A stretch of 64,000 nucleotides of DNA from assembly GCA_013396635.1 (NCBI GenBank), contig WBMW01005650.1, forward strand, positions 3,564,509 through 3,628,508. The letters run 5' to 3'. This stretch comes from Penelope pileata (Eukaryota; Chordata; Aves; Galliformes; Cracidae). Shown piece after piece: positions 36,001-44,333 of this stretch. Both the position numbers and the translations under genes were made by a program. The notes under the pieces were generated by a model. The model did no database searches. It was not told where the DNA came from and saw only the letters and a program-made list of their open reading frames with translations. The stretch's first letter is position 1. Each line of letters begins with the position of its first letter.

Positions 36001-39000
36001 CCACCAGCCCTGCCTGTAAGTGGCAGACAGCGACAGCCGGAGGCAGTCCAGCTGCAGGCTAGGGATAAAACATTAAAACTTTTTTTGCTTTGGTATTTGA
36101 ATAGTACTTTTCATTAATAATTAACAGGAAGTGGGAACGCTGGCACTATCTTATCTCTGATTTCTAATTCTCTAGAATGCAAACAGACAGGAGGTTTTTT
36201 TCATAAGAATCTAAATATAAACTAAAATATATATTTAATACATGTATTTAAAAATTTATATTTACTGTCATATTTTTAAATAAGTTAATCTAAGATCATA
36301 GGATGCATATGCATATATTTATATGCATACTACGGACAGATTGATATATTTATGAAATAATTAATCTCAGAATCATAACTTTAGACAGTGGCACTGGGGG
36401 AGGAGAGCCATTCTGTACGATAGAGGTGTTAGAAGTCGGCCCACAGTAACCCATAACAGCATTGAAGAGCAGTTACTGAACATTTTCCAGTTAAGCATAA
36501 TTCCCAGAGATTTCAGTACCAATTATAGATGATCTGAAATCTTCAAAATCTGAGCCAAATCTCACCTGAAAAAGATCAGCTGCTTAGACAATATTGAGAA
36601 GTATAGTCATTCTGCCAGACTGATGTCCAAATTCTAGCTCACAGACAAATACTTTTGACACCTTTTCGACGCTTATGCAAACCTAAGATTACCCACCTAC
36701 AGCAGAAATTGGGGAAATTATATTAAAAATATCATTTATTTCATGATAATTGAAATATGTAATGACATGGCAATGAAAGTAAATACTCATGTATTTCATT
36801 GTAAAATGGCATTCTATTGAAGGGGAATACAAGATTTAAAAACTGTTAAAGGGAAAGAAGAAAGTGCCAGCAATATACTCCATAAACATCACATGGAGAG
36901 CTGACATTGGTGGTAGAGTGCACAGCCCCATGGGGCTAATCCAAAGGGCAGAATAATTACAACTTAAGAAACACACTAATTAACTAATACAACTAATCAA
37001 TTCTCTCTCATAACAATGAGAAGTATATTTTCTGATCTCTTGTTCTTGCTAATTCTCCTTACTGCAATTGTTACAAACATAATAGCTAAGGTGTAGTAAA
37101 AGCAAACAAAAAGTAAAGGATTCTATTTGAAAGCAGCACAAACATTAAACTCATCTTGATTCATTTTCTTCATCGCACTCAGTTCACGATTGCCAGTGAT
37201 CATGTTATTTTTAAATATATAAATAAATCCAAAACTAAATCTAGACTTATCTAGATTATGACACACTAGGGAGAAAACAGAGGAGGTCATGAAATCTGGG
37301 ACTGCTGTTTCTTCTCATAATGTAATTACACTTTTGGCTAACAAAATTATGGCAGTCTCAGAGTAAGGGTTTGCAAGTCAGAGCTCTCATATGCTTGTGA
37401 GAGATGGGGTAAAGAAACACCGTGTGCCATTTATATCTCAGGGATGCACACTAATCCCCAAGACCCAAGCACAACTTGTTTAGTTTCTGATCTCTGAGCA
37501 GGGCTGAATTTGTGATCAAAGACCTTTTCTAATTACCACAGTTAAAGGAAAATTAGCTTAGTAGGGAGGTAGTTTGGTTGAGAGAGAAAGAGCATTCTGT
37601 TCTGCCAGTGCTCTTCAAATAGCTGAGAATAAATACAGCTTAGCTCAGGCAAAGAGAAGCAGCAATGGAGCAAAGCAACATAAAAGGATGGTTGAGCACT
37701 CAAGGCCTCCATTCACACTACTTAAATATTCCAAACCTACTCCAATCTGCACAAATGATCCTATGATCAAGGGAGTCGTTCAGGTAGAGATCTTAAAGCT
37801 TGTAAGGGACATGCAGTTGAGAGTCTCAGCGGAAAAAGAGTGTATTCTGGTCAGAATTACAAACTTGTACTCCTGGTCCCATCGTCATATTTTGAACCAC
37901 TGGGCTGCCATCGTAGCTATGCCCCTCAGCAGTGACTAATGCCTTTCACCATGCCCAGTGGGCCAGCAAGCTGGTTTTCATTTTAGGCAAATTAAGTGTA
38001 GGGAAGTGAGGATTTTCACCTATCCTCACCTATGAATGCTGGCATTCAGGTGCACCAATGCAATACAAAGTATCGCTTATCCATAGGAAATGAAGAAAAC
38101 CAGGATTCTCACTTGGATAAATCTTCACCCTTTCATTTCCTATCAGCCATCAAGGAAAGTGAAAAGATATTATCTAGTTGCTGTTACTTGCCACTGGAAT
38201 AACAGCTCTTGGTGGCAAACAGCACATAGCTGGCAAATTCCAAAGGACAGAAAGTAACCACACTGACTGCATCTGAACTAGGCAGTATACAGCAAAACTG
38301 AATGATTTCTGTATTTGGCTGAACATTAAAGGAAAAAACATTCTAGGATGACATAAAGAGTCATTTGTTAATATTTTATATAATTTTTAAAGAAACCATC
38401 CTGATAAATAGCCAATAACATACTCGGTTGACTGGTAGTCTCATTTCCTGCTTTGAATCTATCTCTAGGAGACAGTCCGATATCTGAAGTCACACATGGA
38501 ATCTGAAACATAGCTAATTCCTGGCTTATAAGCAGTGAAGTCATATGATGATTAACTTAATAGGACTGTCTTTGAATAAAACGTACATCCCATTAATATA
38601 TTGAACACGTGGAAGGAAATGAAAAACAGCCCCTTTCTTCTAGTTGTCCAACTTCTCCAAAGCTCTCAGAGTGAATGTTAAACCCAGCAAGCTTACACAA
38701 ATGTGACCAACTTACAAGCAAAAAGACCATTATCACTTATCACATTTAATGAACCCATTTCATTTTCAAATTCAGTTGGAAAATTAGTTCTTGACTGTTA
38801 AATTATATTAAACAATTCTCAAGGAATTAATGGCAGAAGGTTTTGCTTTGACTGTCATAAAGATCACCAAAAACACTTGTGTTTAAGATGCTAATTACAG
38901 AGGCTCAATGCCAAAAAAATAATTCTGGCAAATTAAATCCCATGATTAATTCATCAAGTCCATTTTAGCATTAATCCTAGCATTAAGATACAGAGTAGTC

Positions 39001-39372
39001 CCCACACGCACAAACATACATCTCTCTCACTTTGGGGAATAAAGTAATAGTAATTCTTCATTTTATTTTAAAAGTCTTCATATTTTATGTATGTTATTTA
39101 ATTAATATAACTAGATAGTAAATCCATTACTTTACATTTCCTATTTGTGATTTCTATTAAGTCCTGTAGATTTACAAATTCAGAACAAGTAACATCTTAT
39201 ACATCGTTGGATTTACTGTTGTGCATTGTACTTTCTTCCTCCACCATTTTGAGGACAACATAAATTGTCACTGGTTTATACTTCAAGCTTTAGAAATAAC
39301 ACCTGGTTATAAATACCCATAAGACAGCACCAGTAGTATACAAAGACACTAACATCACATACTTGGAAACTT
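33041..39372. other. Long unique AT-rich stretch
   Basis: About 6.3 kb with no recognisable gene. It includes an AT-rich block at 36205-36330 with a perfect 8-bp hairpin atgcatat/atatgcat (36309-36328), a bulged hairpin at 38027-38052, and a block at about 38740-38990 rich in attaa/ttaat and gattaatt motifs that could be a conserved noncoding element. No LTR, CR1 or RNA gene is seen. Confidence 0.5.
38027..38052. repeat. Hairpin with 11-bp stem and 2-nt bulge
   Basis: Left arm cacctatgaatgc (38027-38039) and right arm gcattcaggtg (38042-38052) pair along 11 positions, with 'ta' in the left arm unpaired. The loop is only two bases, so the innermost pairs would open. It is too short for a microRNA precursor. 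Confidence 0.8.
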
Positions 39373-39819
39373 CAGAGAATCAGAGAATCATTAAGGTTGG
39401 AAAAGATCACTAAGATAATCTAGTTCAACCATCCCCACCATGCCCACTAAACCATGTCCCTCAGTGCCACAGGTTTCTTGAAAACATTCATGAACAGTAT
39501 CTCCACCACTGCCCTGCAAGCCTATTCCAATGCCTTGTCACTATTTCTGAGAATTTTTTCCTAATATCCAACCTGGATCTCCTCTGGAGCAACTTAACAC
39601 CATTACCTCTTGTCTTGTTGCTGTTACCTGGGTTACCTGGGAGGCTGACCCCCACTTCACTACAACCTCCTTTCAGAGAGTTGTAGAACGTGACATGGTC
39701 TCCCCTGAGCCTTCTCTTCTCCAAACCAAACAACCCCAGTTCCCTCAGCCACTCCTTACAAGGCTTGTGTTCTAGACCCTTCACCAGCTTCTTTGCCCTT
39801 ATTTGGACAAGCTCCAGGA
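39373..39819 (-). mobile_element. CR1 LINE 3' end with remnant of ORF2
   Basis: This is a clear avian CR1 copy on the minus strand. Its left end has the 8-bp terminal repeat cagagaat twice (39373-39388), the reverse complement of the CR1 3' attctntg repeat. It is followed by the canonical 'ttaaggttggaaaa', 'tctagttcaaccatcc', 'ccaccatgcccactaaacca' and 'gtccctcagtgccac' blocks. On the minus strand a 98-codon open frame (39784 to 39488) matches the C-terminal end of CR1 ORF2, with 'WLRELGLF', 'RLRGDHVTFYNSLKGG', 'TRGNGVKL', 'LDIRKKF' and 'RHWNRLAG' in the expected order. ORF2 encodes endonuclease and reverse transcriptase, but only this tail is left, so the copy is dead. It is 5' truncated at about 39819. 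Confidence 0.93.
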
Positions 39820-39860
39820 ATTAATATTTTACCTTGTAATATTAATATTTCATATATTTG
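39820..39860. other. AT-rich spacer between CR1 and mariner
   Basis: The spacer holds two copies of attaatattt (39820-39829 and 39841-39850) and the palindrome aatattaatatt (39839-39850). The duplicated 10-mer might be a trace of an insertion event, but it is AT-rich and may be chance. Confidence 0.5.
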
Positions 39861-40232
39861 AGGACTGCTCTGACAGTAATGCCTCCTATTTTATCAAGTT
39901 GGCCCACAATGTCAGAGTTGGATGTTGGTGGCATGGCAGTAGTGGTTGAACCTTCCCACTGATATTCCATTCCATGTTGTTGCTGTGTGACAGATGGCAG
40001 CAGAGGGGCACTCTGACACAATGGCATCTGACATGGGAGTGCGGGTGAAACAAAGGGTGGAATTGAATTCCTCCGTGCAGAAAAAATGGCACGCACTGAC
40101 GTTTATCGATGCTTGCTGAACATTTATGGTGACCAAAGAGTGGATGTCAGCACAGTGAGAGATGGGTGGTGTGTTTCAGCAGTGACGACAGCAATGTGAA
40201 AGACAAGCCACATTCCAGATGGCCTAAATTTA
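39861..40232 (+). mobile_element. Truncated mariner transposon (Galluhop type)
   Basis: The left end, aggactgctctgacagtaa followed by tgcctcctattttatc (39861-39896), matches the terminal inverted repeat of the chicken mariner known as Galluhop. A transposase start lies at ATG 40086, in an 'a'-rich context. It opens with MARTDVYRCLLNIYGDQ and VDVSTVR, the N-terminal helix-turn-helix region of mariner transposases. About 26 codons in, a one-base frameshift near 40158-40165 breaks the frame. The next frame continues with 'VVCFSSDDSNVKDKPHS', again the expected mariner sequence. Homology ends near 40232. No right terminal repeat and no catalytic DDD region is found, so roughly two thirds of the element is missing. 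Confidence 0.85.
40086..40232 (+). pseudogene. Mariner transposase N-terminal remnant, frameshifted
   Basis: The DNA-binding part of a Tc1/mariner transposase is split over two frames. The first frame, from 40086, reaches a TGA at about 40197. The second carries the continuation up to the 'KDKPHS' motif. Only about 48 residues of a protein normally near 350 residues are represented, and the catalytic domain is absent. It cannot be functional. Confidence 0.8.
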
Positions 40233-41519
40233 GCTTTTCCATTCATGGAAGAGTGACTCGGGAAAATACAGTAAAATTAAATAAAATTTAAAAGACAAGT
40301 TTTCTGTCTGAGCCAGCAAAACAGAACAGACATGCCAAGAGACTTGTCAAGTGTGTTATTTACTGAAAAGACAATTGCTCATACTGTTTCCTTCAGTTCA
40401 TAATATGTAACTCTAGAGTAGCTAATAAGCATTTAAAATGCTTGTTCTAAATATCTGTTGATAGTATAATCACTGATGTTTTCAACTAGCATCCAAAAAA
40501 GCCTTTAAATCACTTCTTTGTTTAGCAACTCTACGTTTTCACTGTCTATTGTATGAGGTTTTCATTGACTATCTTTGAAATTTATTTAAAGTCCATGAAT
40601 CAATTGCTTCCGTGAAAATATATTTTGAAACACAATTTGAATAAGATACAATTTTACCACGTTTTTGGCAACCTATTGCTAGCAATGACATGATTGCTAT
40701 TCGTTTTCCGCTGATAGTATTCCTGTTTGTTCACTGCAGACAGAACCTCCTGGGCTTGTTTTTTTTTTTTTTTTTTTTAACGTTTATTATCTTAAGTCAT
40801 ATCTAAAGCGCTTCTTTTACAGCCTCTACATACTGCTTTTGCAAAGTAGCAGGGGCATCTCATCTACTCAATTACTTATTAGTGTTGCTAAAGAATACCA
40901 TTTCCTCTTGTGACTGATAAAATATTAATCAAAAACAGGAACAGAGTGATTTCCCAATGTGGATGTCTTCTAATGGTAATACATGGAGTCTCAGCAAGAT
41001 GTGGAGGTCATGTAATAGCTTTTGAAGGCTGGGTGGGGCTCAAAGATAGTAATGACTTTGTATACTGAGTAATGAGATTGTATTCAAAGAGCACTGGATA
41101 GCTTAATTATTGCTGTTCTCTAGGAAAAGAAAAATCACAAGTGTGATTACAAGGATGCATGCGAAGATGTATTGGGTATAACAGCATGCAACTGAAAAAA
41201 ACGCGTATTTTGTAAACATTTTTGATCCAAAGATGTAAAACCAGCTTGTCAGTGCTCAGTATCTAACGTATAACCATATGGAAGTGAACTTCCCAAATTG
41301 TTACTCACATTTTTCATGTCCATGTATAAGTTAAATACAGTAATAAAGCAGTAAATAATTATCTGCTCCTTCTGCCAGGTTATTAAACATTCATCCCACC
41401 CTGTCTAAGGTATTTTTTCTTCTGTTCTTTCATTGGGTTTGAAAGAGGAGGGAGGAATTGGAATGAAGAACAGAGAGACAATTGAAAGATACATGGGAAA
41501 GCTCTGACACAGCTTGAAA
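40233..41519. other. Unique noncoding stretch
   Basis: No gene or repeat is recognised apart from a 20-bp poly(T) at 40759-40778. Confidence 0.55.
40759..40778. repeat. Poly(T) run, 20 bp
   Basis: Twenty consecutive T. A simple repeat. Confidence 0.9.
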
Positions 41520-41561
41520 AAGAATATAAATATCCTCAAGTATTTATATTCTTGAGGATAT
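41520..41561. repeat. Two interleaved perfect inverted repeats (13 and 11 bp)
   Basis: Stem 1 is aagaatataaata (41520-41532) with tatttatattctt (41541-41553), 13 of 13 paired with an 8-nt loop. Stem 2 is atatcctcaag (41530-41540) with cttgaggatat (41551-41561), 11 of 11 paired with a 10-nt loop. The stems interleave and share bases, so only one can form fully at a time. The second half is a circular permutation of the reverse complement of the first. Confidence 0.95.
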
Positions 41562-41923
41562 CACCATGTTTCATTCTAAAGCATTGGTGCAGATGTACCC
41601 CTGACTGAGCTGGAAAAGAAACTCTACCAAATAACTTCTACACAAATAGACATATCATGCAAACTGATCATGCAAAATCATGATCTTTGCTGCTCACAGG
41701 AAGGTCCAAACTTGGATCAACCAGTAAACTACTTTTAACAAAATAAGGCTGCCAGTAATCACAATTAATAAATTATTTGTTAAATGTTGTTTTAGAGTGT
41801 GGTTATTTAAACACAGCCATGAGGCTTATTAGCAAGTAGCAATTAGGACTAGTGGACTTAACACTGAAAGCATACAAGATATTTTCATGACGTACTGCGT
41901 ATAATTCCTGTACAGCTGCTTAT
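41562..41923. other. Unique noncoding stretch
   Basis: No gene or known repeat. Two close 'catgcaaa' words near 41653-41678 resemble half octamer sites. Confidence 0.5.
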
Positions 41924-42120
41924 CACAGACTTTAAGACAGGAGGAGGCCATTGTGGTCTTTTGATTTGATCTGCTTCATATTACTCTCTAATGATAGAGT
42001 CCAATACATTGCATCATGAGATGCTCCAAACACTTGTTATCTTTGGTGCTAAGACAATGTAAGTTACTTCTAGCCTGAATATGTTCAACTGAAGTTTCAT
42101 CACTTGATCTTGCTGTATTT
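41924..42120 (-). mobile_element. Ancient CR1-type LINE 3' fragment
   Basis: The left part, 'cacagactttaagacagg' then 'aggaggccattgtggtct' then 'tttgatttgatctgcttc', follows the old turtle/crocodilian CR1 3' pattern. The right part, 'tctagcctgaatatgttcaa' then 'gtttcatcacttgatcttg' (42069-42112), matches a more internal block of the same family. Material between them is shortened. The orientation is minus, the same as the other CR1 pieces. Divergence is high. Confidence 0.55.
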
Positions 42121-42123
42121 TAA

Positions 42124-42165
42124 ATAGAAATATATATATAAACACAAACTCATATATATTTCTAT
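42124..42165. repeat. 14-bp perfect inverted repeat in AT-rich sequence
   Basis: Arms 42124-42137 and 42152-42165 are exact reverse complements (core tagaaatatatat / atatatatttcta) with a 14-nt loop. Part of each arm is simple TA repeat. Confidence 0.9.
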
Positions 42166-42188
42166 ACGCACACACACACATATATATC
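42166..42188. repeat. CA/TA dinucleotide microsatellite
   Basis: A short cacacaca run passes directly into tatatat. Together with the upstream inverted repeat it makes a low-complexity block. Confidence 0.85.
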
Positions 42189-42529
42189 TATCAGTCTATG
42201 AAAACCTCTGTACCTCTACATGACCATCTGCAGCCAGACATTTTCTTCCTATTTAGGCATTTAGCTCATTCACGGCATACTTCCACTTCCATCTTCCCAT
42301 CTGTTCTGTTTTTTCCCTATTTTCAGGAGTTTCCCCTTAAAGTGATGAAGTGATAAATAAATTCCACCAATCTTTAAAGAGTGTACTTTTGATGTCAATG
42401 TATGCAGTGATAAATTTAAATTATCATCATTCTATGATTCTGTTGAAGTAAAGAATCTGTGAATAAGTAAAGAATATAAAATTTCCACATCTTAGCCTAC
42501 TTAGCATATACTCAGGTATTCCTTATCAT
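42189..42529. other. Unique noncoding stretch
   Basis: No gene recognised. The 'attctatgattctg' at about 42430-42443 resembles a CR1 3' tail on the plus strand, but the preceding bases do not match CR1. Confidence 0.45.
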
Positions 42530-42615
42530 ATACAGGTAAAACTGAGAAACTAAGACAAATTTTTGTACAAGGTCACTCAAATAGGCCAAACCTTTGGTCA
42601 GGAATGGAATAAAGG
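42530..42615 (+). repeat. MIR/L2-like 3' tail fragment
   Basis: The order 'tacaggtaaaactgagaaact', then 'aagacaaat', then 'gtacaaggtcactcaaata' and then 'ttggtcaggaatggaat' mirrors the MIR/L2 tail (a 'tacagatgaggaaactgaggc', 'cccaaggtcacacagc', 'gcagagctgggat' arrangement). This is the better of the two such fragments in the window. Identity is moderate and the copy is old. Confidence 0.55.
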
Positions 42616-43082
42616 TCACTTGACACTTACTCCACTTTACAACTTCTTTTTTTCTATTTTACTTGTCACACAAGATAATTCATGATTCAGAGAAAAGACT
42701 AAAAGCATATACATGGAAAAAGTGTACAAGCAGAAGTAACAATAAAGAGTAAATATGGAGAAGTTTAATTTAATATTTATTTTATTACATATATATTGGA
42801 AACTAGTTTTGTATGGAAATTGTTAAGTGTTCATCTAAAAGAGTTTTAAATGTAAGGAATAATTTCCTTGATTAAAAATTCAACAATGTGTCAATGTGTT
42901 TTTATGCCAATAATTTAGGATTCAGTTTTGTTACAAGCATGACATCTCCACAAAGGTTTCTGAGAATCTTCACTTAACATCAATAAGACTTGAGTCTGCT
43001 CAGCACCTAGAAGCAATAGTCCTTAATGAGAAGAAGTGTGGGTGGTGAGCTGGTTTTGATAAGTAGTAATAGGATGACCAAA
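42616..43082. other. Unique AT-rich stretch
   Basis: No gene or repeat recognised. Confidence 0.55.
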
Positions 43083-43130
43083 AAGTAATATACCAACAGT
43101 TGATATATTACTTGACATGTCAATTGTTGG
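43083..43130. repeat. Two interleaved inverted repeats (10 and 11 bp)
   Basis: Arm A aagtaatata (43083-43092) pairs perfectly with tatattactt (43104-43113). Arm B ccaacagttga (43093-43103) pairs with tcaattgttgg (43120-43130) at 10 of 11 positions, and the exception could be a G-T wobble. The order is A-B-A'-B', with only a 6-bp spacer before B'. Confidence 0.92.
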
Positions 43131-43769
43131 AGAGTTGCTGTATTGAATTTGTACCTACGGCAAACACAATACACAAGATTCTAATATACTGCAGTGTTTG
43201 CTACATATTTTCCAAGTGATTGTATTGACTTTGTAAACAAAGATTATATGAAAAAATAAAGACTCCTGTACCGTATAATATTTACCAAGTGAACAAATCT
43301 ATCATAGCTGAAAATAAAAACACAATTTCACCACTGTCAGGAAAGGAAGAAATAAATTGACCATTTGAAATGAGATCAGATACTTCAGTTTGGCTCTCAG
43401 GCACCTGAGAGAGTTTCATTGTAGTGCAATAGTTGATTATTATTTTAGTTCTAAATATTGCAGGGAGAAGGAGAAGAGGAAGAACAGTATCAGTTGCTTA
43501 GAGTGAGCAGTTCAGGTATGACATTGAATAACATTTTACAACACTTGAGTATGTGTTCACATAGTAGCATAATAACAAGATGAGTAGAAGAGACAGAACA
43601 AAGATTTAGTTAAGTGCTGTGGCAATTCAAATGGAAATGATAAACCCCCACTTAAATTCAACAGCCCCTCAGAAGAACTGCTACCTCACTTTTTCTATTT
43701 ATTGTATTTCTCCCTCTCACTTCCTTCCCACTGGCTTTCTCTACTTCATTTTCCCTGTTTTCACTTCAG
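43131..43769. other. Unique noncoding stretch
   Basis: Includes a perfect 8-bp hairpin ctctcagg/cctgagag at 43394-43411. Otherwise nothing is recognised until the pyrimidine tract before 43767. Confidence 0.5.
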
Positions 43770-43792
43770 CTGAGACTACCATTACCTGGAAG
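43770..43792 (+). other. Candidate 23-nt microexon (low confidence)
   Basis: A long pyrimidine-rich tract (about 43730-43766) ends in cag at 43767-43769. It is followed by 23 nt ending in ggaag and a near-consensus donor gtaagg at 43793. The close pairing of a strong acceptor and a strong donor is what a microexon looks like. No reading frame or protein context supports it, and such pairs also occur by chance. Confidence 0.15.
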
Positions 43793-44292
43793 GTAAGGAA
43801 AAACAAAACAGAGCTTGTGGTTATGTCTGCTTTGCTGACACCACTGTGTTTGCATCTGTATAGGTGGACCAGGGATCAAACTAGCTTAGGCAGTGCAGCA
43901 CCACATAGCCTACAAACCCCACCCAACCAGCTCATCCCAGTCTCTCTGGAAGAGAACCTTGTCCAAGCACTCTGCTTTTGGGGATACACTGTGGGCAGTA
44001 CCTGTGCTTAAATGCTTGCTTAACTGTTGGCTGGTCTGTTTTTGAAGAATGAAAATACAAGAAATTAAGCTGATATAAGATCCCTAAGAGCCTGCAAATT
44101 TTATTGATTTTTTAAAATAAAAATATCAGAATTACTTTAGGAATAGTGTTAATGAAACAAAGTTGCATTCCTGAACCACAGTACACGTTCCAAACAATCT
44201 TTTTCTTTATTTTTAGGACATATACCAATGTTCAAATTTTGTAAAATACTGTAACCTCTCCTCATTGTGTGATTGTTTCTAATACCTACTAG

Positions 44293-44333
44293 AGTAGAAG
44301 ATTACTGCTAAGAACAGATCTTTGGAAACAAAG
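44293..44333 (+). other. Candidate 41-nt exon with consensus donor (low confidence)
   Basis: An AG at 44291-44292 after a T-rich tract precedes 41 nt that end in acaaag followed by the full consensus donor gtaagt at 44334-44339. It lies about 500 bp downstream of the other exon-like segment on the same strand, so the two could belong to one transcript. Neither length is a multiple of three. Confidence 0.13.

Noticed and set aside
39488..39784. 98-codon minus-strand open frame as an independent gene
   Set aside because: It is the C-terminal remnant of CR1 ORF2 inside a truncated LINE copy.
39842..40136. Three minus-strand open frames across the mariner
   Set aside because: They are antisense shadows of the transposon's 5' region. 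The real coding remnant is on the plus strand and frameshifted.
42425..42445. CR1 3' terminal repeat on the plus strand
   Set aside because: Only the 'attctatgattctg' words match. The upstream bases show none of the CR1 3' region.
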